A DNA stretch of 64,000 nt from Sulfuritalea sp. (GTDB lineage Bacteria > Pseudomonadota > Gammaproteobacteria > Burkholderiales > Rhodocyclaceae). The DNA is taken from NCBI GenBank assembly GCA_016710465.1, contig JADJVS010000014.1, positions 558,001 to 622,000 on the forward strand, read 5' to 3'. The notes beneath the pieces were generated by a model that was not told the DNA's origin, ran no database searches, and saw only the letters and a program-made list of their open reading frames with translations. Positions 32,914 to 40,125 of this stretch are shown in pieces; positions within the stretch are counted from its first letter, which is position 1, and the number at the start of each line of letters is the position of its first letter. The position numbers and the translations under genes are program-made.

Positions 32914-33336
32914 ATGGCAGGACTCAAGGGATCCAAGACCGAAGGCAATCTGAAAGCCGCGTTTGCCGGCGAATCGCAGGCGAATCGGCGCTACCTGTAT
33001 TTCGCGAACAAGGCCGACGTCGAGGGCTATGCCGACGTCGCGGGCGTTTTCCGCAACACCGCCGAGGGTGAGACCGGCCATGCCCACGGCCACCTCGAGT
33101 ACCTCGAAACCTGCGGCGATCCGGCCACCGGCCTGCCGTTCGGCGCGACCGCGGACAACCTGAAGTCGGCCATCGCCGGCGAGACCCACGAGTACACCGA
33201 CATGTACCCGGGCATGGCCAAGACCGCGCGCGAAGAAGGCTTCGACGAAATCGCCGACTGGTTCGAGACCCTGGCCAAGGCCGAGCGCTCGCACGCCAAC
33301 AAGTACCAGAAGACGCTGGACAGCCTGAATAGCTAA
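32914..33336 (+). CDS. Rubrerythrin (ferritin-like domain only)
   Basis: 140-residue diiron protein. Metal ligands lie in AFAGESQANRRY, AEGETGHAHGH, AGETHEYTDMYP and LAKAERSHANKY (the ExxH motifs). It lacks the C-terminal rubredoxin domain of classical rubrerythrins, so an external electron donor is needed to reduce peroxide. GAGGAG before ATG 32914. Followed by an Fe-S protein and DUF3501 gene that recur with it in many proteobacteria. Confidence 0.93.
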   Translation: MAGLKGSKTEGNLKAAFAGESQANRRYLYFANKADVEGYADVAGVFRNTAEGETGHAHGHLEYLETCGDPATGLPFGATADNLKSAIAGETHEYTDMYPGMAKTAREEGFDEIADWFETLAKAERSHANKYQKTLDSLNS

Positions 33337-33367
33337 AAAAGGCCCGCGGACGGCGGCGGCAACCCCG

Positions 33368-33390
33368 CCGCCGTACCGCCAGCGCCGACT
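33368..33390 (-). repeat. Dispersed 23-bp motif, intergenic after rubrerythrin
   Basis: AGTCGGCGC-N7-ACGGCGG on the minus strand. Lies in the 105-base gap between rubrerythrin and the Fe-S protein gene. Confidence 0.8.
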
Positions 33391-33441
33391 CCCGACCCCG
33401 ACGCCCTATCCCCCGAAAAGTAACGCTCAAGGAAGGACGCC

Positions 33442-34776
33442 ATGCGCGAAGGCAATCTCGAAGCACCGACCCGACACGTCATCGACTGGAAGAACCCCGG
33501 GTTCTATGACCAGGCCGCCTGCGAAAAGGAGATGGAGCGCATCTTCGACATTTGCCATGGCTGTCGCCGCTGCATCTCGCTGTGCAATGCGTTTCCCAAA
33601 CTGTTCGACTTCATCGACGAAGCCGGCGACGAGGAAACCGCCGGCGTGCCCAAGGAAAAATTCTGGCAGGTGGTCGACCAGTGTTACCTGTGCGACGTCT
33701 GCTACATGACCAAGTGCCCCTATGTGCCGCCGCACCAGTGGAACCTGGATTTCCCGCATACCATGTTGCGTGCCAAGGCGATCCAGTACAAGACGGGCAA
33801 GATGAAGTTCCGCGACAAGCTGCTGACTTCGACCGAGCTGGTCGGCACCCTGTCCTCGATCCCGGTGGTGGCGCAGGTGGTGAATGCCGCCAACAAGTTC
33901 GGCCCCGCCCGCGCCGTGCTACAGGGCGTGCTCGGCGTCGATGCGCGCCGCGAACTGCCGGAGTTCGACTCGGCCAACTTCCGCGCCGACGCCACGGCCA
34001 GCCATAACCACCCGGTCAGGGATGGCGCCAACACGCCCGGCAAGGTCGCCGTGTTCTCCACCTGCTACGTCAATTACAACGAGCCGGGCCTGGGCCACGA
34101 CCTGCTCAAGTTGCTCGAGCACAACGAGGTGCCCTACGTCGTGGTCAAGGGAGAGACCTGCTGCGGCATGCCCAAGCTGGAACTGGGCGACCTGGAGACC
34201 GTGGAGAAATACAAGGAACGCAACATCCCGCTGCTGCACGATCTGGCTCAGCAGGGTTACGCCATCGTCACCCCGGTGCCGTCCTGCACCCTGATGTTCA
34301 AGGCCGAGCTGCCGCTGCTGTTCGCCGATGACGCGCGCTGCAAGGCGGTGGCGGCGGCGATGTACGACCCCTTCGAATACTTCGTGCTGCGCAACAAGGA
34401 CGGCCTGCTGAAGACCGATTTCAAGGTGCCGCTGGGCAAGGTCTCCTACCACATCCCCTGCCACTCGCGGGTGCAGAACGTGGGCAGGAAGACCGAGGAA
34501 ATGCTCAAGATGACCGGCGCCGAGGTGAACACCGTCGAGCGCTGCGCCGGTCACGACGGCACCTGGGGTGTCAAGGAAGAGTATTACGAGCTGTCGATGA
34601 AAATCGGCAAGCCGGTGTTCAAGGCCATGGCGCAGAACGAGCCGGACTACGTCAGTTCCGACTGCGCCATCGCCGGCCGTCACATCCTGCAGGGCATGGA
34701 CGAAGCCGGCGCGACGGGCAGGAAGGAAAAGCAACACCCGCTGACCCTGCTGCGCATCGCGTATGGACTCAAATGA
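33442..34776 (+). CDS. Heterodisulfide-reductase-like Fe-S protein
   Basis: 444 residues. Two 4Fe-4S motifs of the C-x2-C-x2-C-x3-C type occur near residues 36-46 (ICHGCRRCISLC) and 81-92 (CYLCDVCYMTKC). The C-terminal half has CCG-domain-like elements: STCYVNYNEPGLG, GETCCGMP, CHSRVQNVG and CAGHDG, as in HdrD and GlpC. Likely an electron-transfer protein feeding rubrerythrin. An AAGGA(A)GG lies just before the ATG. Confidence 0.9.
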   Translation: MREGNLEAPTRHVIDWKNPGFYDQAACEKEMERIFDICHGCRRCISLCNAFPKLFDFIDEAGDEETAGVPKEKFWQVVDQCYLCDVCYMTKCPYVPPHQWNLDFPHTMLRAKAIQYKTGKMKFRDKLLTSTELVGTLSSIPVVAQVVNAANKFGPARAVLQGVLGVDARRELPEFDSANFRADATASHNHPVRDGANTPGKVAVFSTCYVNYNEPGLGHDLLKLLEHNEVPYVVVKGETCCGMPKLELGDLETVEKYKERNIPLLHDLAQQGYAIVTPVPSCTLMFKAELPLLFADDARCKAVAAAMYDPFEYFVLRNKDGLLKTDFKVPLGKVSYHIPCHSRVQNVGRKTEEMLKMTGAEVNTVERCAGHDGTWGVKEEYYELSMKIGKPVFKAMAQNEPDYVSSDCAIAGRHILQGMDEAGATGRKEKQHPLTLLRIAYGLK

Positions 34777-35384
34777 GGGACTCGAATGAACTGGAACGCG
34801 CAATGACCATCACCCGCGACTCCCTGATGACCCTCGAAGCTTATGCCAAGGCGCGCGCCTCCATGCGCGAGCAGGTCATGGCGCAGAAAAAGCTGCGCCG
34901 CGTCAAGCTCGGCGAGAACATCCTGCTGATATTCGAGAACGAACTGCTGATCCGTTACCAGATCCAGGAAATGCTGCGCGTCGAGAAAATCTTTGAGGAA
35001 GACGGCATCCGCCACGAACTCGAAACCTACGCGCCGCTGGTGCCCGATGGACACAACTTCAAGGTCACGATGCAGATCGAGTACCCGGACGAGGAGCAGC
35101 GCCGGGTCATGCTGGCGAAGTTAAAGGGGGTCGAGGACCGCATCTTCGTGCATGTGGCCGGTTTCGACCCGGTGTTCGCCATTGCCGACGAGGACCTCGA
35201 GCGCGAGAACGAGGAAAAGACCTCGTCGGTGCATTTCCTGCGCTTCGAGCTTACCGCCGGCATGGTGGCGGCAGGCAAGTCGGGCGCCGCCCTCTCGGTG
35301 GGTGTCGACCACCCGGCCTATACCGCCAACACCGGCGCCCTGCCGGAAGCGGTAAGGGCGTCGCTGGCTTCCGACCTGCGCTGA
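34773..35384 (+). CDS. DUF3501 family protein
   Basis: 203 residues from the ATG that overlaps the previous stop (ATGA); a second candidate start, Met11 at 34803, gives the more usual family length. ITRDSLMTLEAYAKAR, GENILLIFENELLIRYQIQEMLRVEKIF and SSVHFLRFELTAGM are typical. It always accompanies the rubrerythrin/Fe-S pair; biochemical role unknown. The last codons and downstream sequence form the left copy of a 100-bp direct repeat. Confidence 0.9.
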   Translation: MRDSNELERAMTITRDSLMTLEAYAKARASMREQVMAQKKLRRVKLGENILLIFENELLIRYQIQEMLRVEKIFEEDGIRHELETYAPLVPDGHNFKVTMQIEYPDEEQRRVMLAKLKGVEDRIFVHVAGFDPVFAIADEDLERENEEKTSSVHFLRFELTAGMVAAGKSGAALSVGVDHPAYTANTGALPEAVRASLASDLR

Positions 35385-35412
35385 GTCAAGAGTCGGCGCT
35401 GACCGGACGGCG
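35313..35412 (+). repeat. 100-bp direct repeat, left copy
   Basis: Covers the last 24 codons of the DUF3501 gene, its stop and the next 28 bases. The right copy at 36199-36298 has the same length with five mismatches (95 of 100). The pair brackets the toxin-antitoxin genes. The dispersed 23-bp motif ends each copy. Confidence 0.9.
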
Positions 35413-35413
35413 G
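35391..35413 (+). repeat. Dispersed 23-bp motif, intergenic after DUF3501
   Basis: AGTCGGCGC-N7-ACGGCGG, at the right end of the left 100-bp repeat. Confidence 0.8.
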
Positions 35414-35426
35414 CGTGGTTTCCTTG

Positions 35427-35447
35427 GTGTGTTACGATGTAATACAC
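35427..35447. promoter_or_regulatory. Antitoxin operator-like palindrome
   Basis: GTGTGTTAC-GAT-GTAATACAC, one mismatch between 9-bp arms, 20 bases before the RHH antitoxin gene and overlapping a -10-like TACGAT. Typical for autoregulation by ribbon-helix-helix antitoxins. Confidence 0.6.
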
Positions 35448-35466
35448 GTTTTCCGGGAGACCCCGA

Positions 35467-35682
35467 ATGGCAACCCTGACCATGCGCATCGATCCGCCGA
35501 TGGACGCTGCACTGGCAAGTCTGGCCAAGGCCACGCATCGCAGCAAGAGTGACCTCGCCCGCGAAATGCTGCGCCGGCAGCTTGCCTCGCGCAGCTTCCA
35601 GTCCCTGCGCGAGAAGGCTCTTCCCCACGCCGAGGCGGCGGGCTATCTCACTGACGAGGATGTCTTCCGGGATGTTTCGTGA
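35467..35682 (+). CDS. Ribbon-helix-helix antitoxin
   Basis: 71 residues. The N-terminal ATLTMRIDPPMDAALASLAKATHRSKSDLAREML is a ribbon-helix-helix DNA-binding domain; the C-terminal tail (YLTDEDVFRDVS) would wrap the toxin. It precedes the PIN-domain gene with a 4-base overlap (GTGA). Confidence 0.88.
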   Translation: MATLTMRIDPPMDAALASLAKATHRSKSDLAREMLRRQLASRSFQSLREKALPHAEAAGYLTDEDVFRDVS

Positions 35683-36083
35683 AGGTTTTCCTCGACACCA
35701 ATGTGCTGGCAAGCGCATTGGCGACCCGGGGGCTTTGTGCGGAACTCTTCGAATCGGTCCTGACCGGGCATGAGCTGCTGGCCAGCCGTGGGCTTTTGGC
35801 CGAGCTGCAGCGCATCCTCACTGCCAAGCTGCGGATTCCTGTGGATACGACGGCTGCCTTTCTTACCCTGATCGAGGCAAACGCGACGATCCTCCCGACA
35901 CCCGCCGAATTTCCCGCAGGCATTCCCGATCCCGACGATGCGCCCCTGATTGCCGCAGCGCTGGACGGCGGCGCGGAATGCTTCGTCACCGGTGACAAGG
36001 CCTTGCTCGATCTTGACTCGGTCGCCGGCATGCCGGTGATCACTCCCCGTCGATTCTGGGAATTGACGCGGCACGGACGATAA
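35679..36083 (+). CDS. PIN-domain toxin (COG1569 type)
   Basis: 134 residues, GTG start. VFLDTNVLASALATRG holds the first catalytic Asp, PDPDDAPLIAAALDGGAECFVTGDKALLDL the acidic residues of the ribonuclease site. It probably cleaves RNA when not bound by the antitoxin. The module lies between 100-bp direct repeats and interrupts otherwise conserved gene order. Confidence 0.88.
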   Translation: MKVFLDTNVLASALATRGLCAELFESVLTGHELLASRGLLAELQRILTAKLRIPVDTTAAFLTLIEANATILPTPAEFPAGIPDPDDAPLIAAALDGGAECFVTGDKALLDLDSVAGMPVITPRRFWELTRHGR

Positions 36084-36198
36084 GGGCCTGCGTCTTTGGG
36101 TATGAGGGAGCAACAATGCAATACGAAGAACGAAATGTCTCCTACCCCAATGCATCTGACCCCTTGGCATCTCCAATGGTATTTTCCTTCGGGGCGAT

Positions 36199-36298
36199 CC
36201 GGCCTATTTGGCCAATACCGGCGCCCTGCCGGAAGCGGTAAGTGCGTCGCTGGCTTCCGACCTGCGCTGAGTCAAGAGTCGGCGCTGACCGGACGGCG
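36199..36298 (+). repeat. 100-bp direct repeat, right copy
   Basis: In the 298-base gap after the toxin gene. It retains the DUF3501 tail reading frame (PAYLANTGALPEAVSASLASDLR, then TGA) but lacks the rest of that gene. Nothing else is recognised in 36084-36381. Confidence 0.9.
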
Positions 36299-36299
36299 A
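36277..36299 (+). repeat. Dispersed 23-bp motif, end of right 100-bp repeat
   Basis: AGTCGGCGC-N7-ACGGCGA; identical to the copy at 35391 except the last base, through duplication. Confidence 0.8.
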
Positions 36300-36381
36300 T
36301 TTTCGGCCCTGCCCGGCGGAGAACGGGCCGGGATATGAATTGCTGCCAGAATGCTCGTCAGATCATCCGCCGGTGGCGCCC

Positions 36382-36987
36382 ATGAAACCCGGAACCAGCT
36401 TCCTGATCACCGGTGTCCTCGGTTTCTTCATCTTCCTGAGCTATCTGGCGCTGGGCCTCGCCAGCCGCTTGACCCCCCTGTGGCAGGCCCTGCTGTGGCT
36501 GGCATTTGCCGCTACGGCGACCGGACTGGTCGCCGGACTCAAGGGGCGCAGGCAGATAGCCTTCGCGGCGTGGGGGCTGGCCGGTCTGATCCTGGTTGGG
36601 CAGCAGGTGGGTTTCGAAATGAGCCTGAGCGAGTCGCGGGCGCAGACGGCCGAAGCCAACCGGCTGGAAAATGAGCTCCGCCTCGCCAATGCGCTGGCGA
36701 AGCTGCCCTGCGGCAACGGCGATACCGCGACGCTGCAGATGTTCAACAATCGCGGCACCGACAGGTACTCGCTTTCGATCCAGATCGTGCCGGCCAATCG
36801 GGCGGACAAGGGCTACTTCCTGACCAGCACGTCCGGAGAATACAAACCGCCGGGCAACGACGATATACGGGATTACCGGGCGAGAACCCGGACGGATTGC
36901 CACAGTGCCGAATACCCCTCGCTGGATGCGCTGATGGGCCGCCTGCACGCCCATTACGCCGCCGAGCGGCACAAGTACGCCAAGTAG
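36382..36987 (+). CDS. Membrane-anchored hypothetical protein
   Basis: 201 residues from ATG 36382. Three hydrophobic helices near 8-29, 34-50 and 55-72 are followed by a short coiled segment (SLSESRAQTAEANRLENELRLANAL) and a soluble C-terminal domain with two cysteines. No family recognised. A TTG 42 bases upstream is in frame but less likely. Confidence 0.65.
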   Translation: MKPGTSFLITGVLGFFIFLSYLALGLASRLTPLWQALLWLAFAATATGLVAGLKGRRQIAFAAWGLAGLILVGQQVGFEMSLSESRAQTAEANRLENELRLANALAKLPCGNGDTATLQMFNNRGTDRYSLSIQIVPANRADKGYFLTSTSGEYKPPGNDDIRDYRARTRTDCHSAEYPSLDALMGRLHAHYAAERHKYAK

Positions 36988-37012
36988 TTGTTCGCGTCCG
37001 AACCCTCCTCCT

Positions 37013-37026
37013 TTGACCGTGATCAA
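37013..37026 (+). promoter_or_regulatory. FNR/ANR box of ubiUVT
   Basis: TTGAC-CGTG-ATCAA, nine of ten positions of the TTGAT-N4-ATCAA consensus. Its centre (37019.5) lies 41.5 bases before the start of transcription predicted from the -10 at 37049, the classic position for FNR activation. Confidence 0.85.
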
Positions 37027-37048
37027 CTGAATTTTCAAAGGCTTCGGC

Positions 37049-37054
37049 TACACT
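37049..37054 (+). promoter_or_regulatory. -10 element of the ubiUVT promoter
   Basis: TACACT, 4 of 6, with no recognisable -35; the FNR box takes its place. Start of transcription near 37061, 21 bases before the ATG. Confidence 0.72.
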
Positions 37055-37081
37055 CGCGCCCTTATTTTGGCGGTGGCGGGA

Positions 37082-38086
37082 ATGGCCAAACCTCAACTTG
37101 TATGTCCGGCAGGCAGCCTTCCGGCGCTCAAGGCGGCGGTGGATAACGGCGCCGACGACGTCTATCTCGGCTTCCGCAACGACACCAACGCGCGCAACTT
37201 CGCCGGGCTCAACTTCGACGACAAGGCGGTCGCCGAGGGCATCCGCTACGCCCACCAGCGCGGGCGCAAGGTGCTGGTGGCGATCAACACCTATGCCCAG
37301 GCCGGGCGCTTCGCCGACTGGACGCGTTCCGTGGACCGCGCCGCCGAGCTGGGCGTCGATGCCGTGATCATCGCCGACCCGGCGGTGCTCGACTACGCGA
37401 CGAAAACCCATCCGCAACTGCGCCGCCACCTTTCGGTGCAGGCCTCGGCCACCAGCTACGAGGCGATCAATTTCTGCCGCGACAAATTCGGCATCCAGCG
37501 CGCCGTGCTGCCGCGCGTGCTGACCCTGGCCCAGGTGGAGAACGTGATCCGCCACACCGAGGTCGAGATCGAGGTCTTCGGTTTCGGCAGCCTGTGCGTG
37601 ATGAACGAGGGCCGTTGCTGGCTGTCTTCCTACGCCACGGGCGAATCGCCCAATACCGTCGGCGCCTGCTCGCCGGCGAAGTACGTGCAATGGGAAAAGA
37701 AGCCGACCGAGATGGATGTGCGCTTGAACGGAATCCTCATCGACCGCTATGGCAATGACGAGAATGCCGGCTACCCGACCATCTGCAAGGGCCGCTTCGA
37801 GGTCGCCGGCGCGACCTATTACGCCATGGAAGAACCCGCCAGCCTCAATGTGCTGGAAATGCTGCCCGAGATCATCAGGATCGGCGTTTCGGCGATCAAG
37901 GTCGAAGGCCGCCAGCGCAGCCCGACCTATGTCGCCCAGGTGACGCGCAACCTGCGCCAGGCCATCGATGCCGCCGTCGCCGCACCGGAGAAGTTTGCGG
38001 TCAAGCCGGCCTGGATGGCCGAGCTGGGCAAGGTCGCGGAAGGCTCGCAGATCACGCTCGGTGCCTACAACCGGCCATGGCGCTGA
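37082..38086 (+). CDS. ubiU: U32 peptidase-family protein UbiU
   Basis: 334 residues, O2-independent ubiquinone hydroxylation. Four cysteines (172, 179, 196, 235) match the 4Fe-4S ligands of E. coli UbiU with a constant +3 offset (SLCVMNEGRCW, VGACSPAK, YPTICKGRF). It forms a complex with UbiV that hydroxylates the quinone ring using prephenate rather than oxygen. The ATG at 37082 is preferred to the TTG at 37067. Confidence 0.95.
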   Translation: MAKPQLVCPAGSLPALKAAVDNGADDVYLGFRNDTNARNFAGLNFDDKAVAEGIRYAHQRGRKVLVAINTYAQAGRFADWTRSVDRAAELGVDAVIIADPAVLDYATKTHPQLRRHLSVQASATSYEAINFCRDKFGIQRAVLPRVLTLAQVENVIRHTEVEIEVFGFGSLCVMNEGRCWLSSYATGESPNTVGACSPAKYVQWEKKPTEMDVRLNGILIDRYGNDENAGYPTICKGRFEVAGATYYAMEEPASLNVLEMLPEIIRIGVSAIKVEGRQRSPTYVAQVTRNLRQAIDAAVAAPEKFAVKPAWMAELGKVAEGSQITLGAYNRPWR

Positions 38087-38098
38087 GCGCGTCAGTAC

Positions 38099-38163
38099 GT
38101 CATTCCCGCGAACGCGGGAATCCAGGCTTGGATGACTGGATTCCGGGTCAGGCCCGGAATGAC
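38099..38163. repeat. Interspersed inverted repeat between ubiU and ubiV
   Basis: Two hairpins, TCATTCCCGCG-AAC-GCGGGAAT(CCAG) and (CTGG)ATTCCGGG-TCAGG-CCCGGAATGA, which together form a larger inverted repeat. Similar 'CATTCCCGCGAACGCGGGAATCC' elements are common in proteobacterial intergenic regions, as small non-autonomous repeats. Confidence 0.8.
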
Positions 38164-38200
38164 GAGTTTCAAGACAATTCTGATGCTTGGCGCAAATAGG

Positions 38201-39097
38201 ATGCAAATCACGCTGGGCCCGCTGCTCTTCTTCTGGCCCAAGGCCGAGGTCATGGAGTTCTACGCCCAGGCGGCGCAGCATCCGGCCATCGATCGCATCT
38301 ACCTGGGCGAAGCCGTCTGTTCGCGGCGACAGCAGTTGCGTATCGCCGACTGGATCGGCCTGGCGCGGGACCTGCGCGCGGCGGGCAAGGAAGTCGTGCT
38401 CACGGCTCAGGCCCTGCTCGAATCGGAAAGCGACCTCAAGGCCATGCGGCGCCTGATGACGGACGCCGGCGGGCTGGTCGAGGCCAACGACCTCGGCGCG
38501 GTGAAAATGGCGCAGGACGAGGGCCTGGGCATCGTCGCCGGGCCGCACCTCAACATCTACAACGAGCAGACCCTGGCCTTTTTCGCCGCTCAGGGCGTGA
38601 AGCGCTGGTTGCCGCCGCTGGAAGTCTCGGGCAAGGTGGTCGCAAGCCTGCACGCCAGCCGCCCGGCCGGCATGGAAACCGAGGTCTTCGTCTTCGGCAA
38701 GCTGCCCCTGGCGTTTTCCGCGCGCTGCTTCACGGCGCGCCACTATGGCCTGAACAAGGACGATTGCCAGTTCAAGTGCCTCGATCATCCCGATGGCCTG
38801 CTGGTGGATACCCGCGAGGGCAAGCATTTCCTGACGCTCAACGGTATCCAGACGATGTCGGCGCAGACCGAAAGCCTGCTGGCGCAGGTGCCCGAGTTGA
38901 TCGCCATGGGCATCGACGCCCTGCGCATCAGCCCGCAATCGGCGCATACTTTCGCCATCGTCGAAGCCTTCGACCGCGCCCGTCAGGGCGAAGCTGTGCG
39001 CGACGACCCGGCCTGGGCGCCGGAAGGCACGGTCAACGGCTTCTGGTTCGGCAAGGCCGGCACGGTGCAGGTCGCCGCCGCATTGGAGCAGACATGA
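38201..39097 (+). CDS. ubiV: U32 peptidase-family protein UbiV
   Basis: 298 residues; partner of UbiU. Cysteines 40, 176, 189 and 193 (EAVCSRR, ARCFTARHYGLNKDDCQFKC) correspond to the 4Fe-4S ligands of E. coli UbiV. MQITLGPLLFFWP is the family N-terminus. A candidate start at 38183 is in frame. Its end overlaps ubiT (ATGA). The repeat upstream separates it from ubiU by 114 bases. Confidence 0.94.
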   Translation: MQITLGPLLFFWPKAEVMEFYAQAAQHPAIDRIYLGEAVCSRRQQLRIADWIGLARDLRAAGKEVVLTAQALLESESDLKAMRRLMTDAGGLVEANDLGAVKMAQDEGLGIVAGPHLNIYNEQTLAFFAAQGVKRWLPPLEVSGKVVASLHASRPAGMETEVFVFGKLPLAFSARCFTARHYGLNKDDCQFKCLDHPDGLLVDTREGKHFLTLNGIQTMSAQTESLLAQVPELIAMGIDALRISPQSAHTFAIVEAFDRARQGEAVRDDPAWAPEGTVNGFWFGKAGTVQVAAALEQT

Positions 39098-39570
39098 TCG
39101 ACACCTCGCGCATCCCGAAAATCCCCAGCTTCACGCTGCCGGCGCTGATCGCCCGAATCGGCAGCCGCCTGCCGCAGTTCCCGCATTCGGTAAACCTGGC
39201 GTTGGCACTGAATGCAGCAAAACGCATGGGTGTGCTGGGCGAAGAAACCCTGGCCGAGATCGAAGGCAAGCATTTTCGCGTCACGGTGCTGGATACCGGC
39301 ATGGTGGCCGACTTTACCTACCGCCAGGGCGCCTTCCGCCCGCTGTGGAACACCGCCGGCAAGCCCGACCTGCAGTTCTCGGCCGCGTTGTCGGCCTATC
39401 TGCAGATGGTCAGCCGCCAGGAGGACCCGGACACGCTGTTCTTCAATCGCAGCCTGGCCATCGAGGGCGATACCGAGCTCGGCCTGCGGGTCAAGAACAT
39501 GCTCGACGCGCTGGAATGGCCGGCGCTGTCCTGGCAGGGCCTGCGCCCGACCTTCCTCGGCCGGGGCTGA
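39094..39570 (+). CDS. ubiT: SCP2-domain protein UbiT
   Basis: 158 residues with a sterol-carrier SCP2 domain (HFRVTVLDTGMVADFTY, SAALSAYLQMVSRQEDPDTLFFNRSLAIEGDTELGLRVKNMLD). UbiT binds lipophilic ubiquinone intermediates for UbiUV. Context makes the call stronger than the domain alone. Confidence 0.93.
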   Translation: MIDTSRIPKIPSFTLPALIARIGSRLPQFPHSVNLALALNAAKRMGVLGEETLAEIEGKHFRVTVLDTGMVADFTYRQGAFRPLWNTAGKPDLQFSAALSAYLQMVSRQEDPDTLFFNRSLAIEGDTELGLRVKNMLDALEWPALSWQGLRPTFLGRG

Positions 39571-39734
39571 TTTTTCCCCCGCTTCGGTTAGCATGCTGGC
39601 CTTCACCGAGGAGGCAAGGTCTTACCTTCTCCCCGGCCCCCTTCCCAAGGAAGGGGGTGATCACGGTTCGCGGGCGCTGCCCGCTCCGGATTCGTACTCT
39701 TGCCGCCTCCTTGGGGCGGCCCTGCGGAGGCAGC

Positions 39735-39899
39735 ATGAAGCAATGGCAATGCGTGGTCTGCGGCTGGGTTTATGACGAGGCGCAGGGGGATCCCGAGCAC
39801 GGCATCGCGCCGGGCACGCGCTGGGAAGACGTGCCGGCCGATTTCGTCTGCCCCGAGTGCGGCGTGGCGAAGCAGGATTTCGTGATGCTGGAGTTCTGA
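39735..39899 (+). CDS. Rubredoxin
   Basis: 54 residues with four iron-binding cysteines, 6, 9, 39 and 42 (QCVVCGWVY, CPECGVAK). A single Fe(Cys)4 electron carrier, which could supply electrons to the rubredoxin-less rubrerythrin 6.4 kb upstream. GGAGG precedes the ATG. The 164-base gap before it holds a CCCCCTTCC-CAA-GGAAGGGGG stem (39638-39658) without a T-run. Confidence 0.95.
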   Translation: MKQWQCVVCGWVYDEAQGDPEHGIAPGTRWEDVPADFVCPECGVAKQDFVMLEF

Positions 39900-39910
39900 C
39901 GGGCTTCAAG

Positions 39911-39933
39911 AGTCGGCGCTGGAGATACGGCGA
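39911..39933 (+). repeat. Dispersed 23-bp motif, intergenic after rubredoxin
   Basis: AGTCGGCGC-N7-ACGGCGA, 11 bases after the rubredoxin stop. Confidence 0.82.
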
Positions 39934-40125
39934 ATTTATTCGGGAGCCAGGTGCCGGCCTGTGTTACAGTCCGCCCCGCTTCATCCCACAGCGACCGCGC
40001 CCCAGTCTGCCGGCCGTGCCTGAACGGCGACACATTCCAGGTCCCCTCGAAGGTTTCACCCCCATAGAAGTTTCCGCCCAGATTGGCCTGCAGCATTGCG
40101 GGGGTCGGCTTCAGAGGTAATACAC

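Noticed and set aside
33346..33380. GC-rich stem GGCGGCGG/CCGCCGCC after rubrerythrin as terminator
   Set aside because: No T-run follows; it may simply reflect GC-rich spacer sequence.
36084..36340. 80-codon frame in the gap after the toxin gene
   Set aside because: It is out of frame with the duplicated DUF3501 tail and reads through it; no ribosome-binding site or family similarity.
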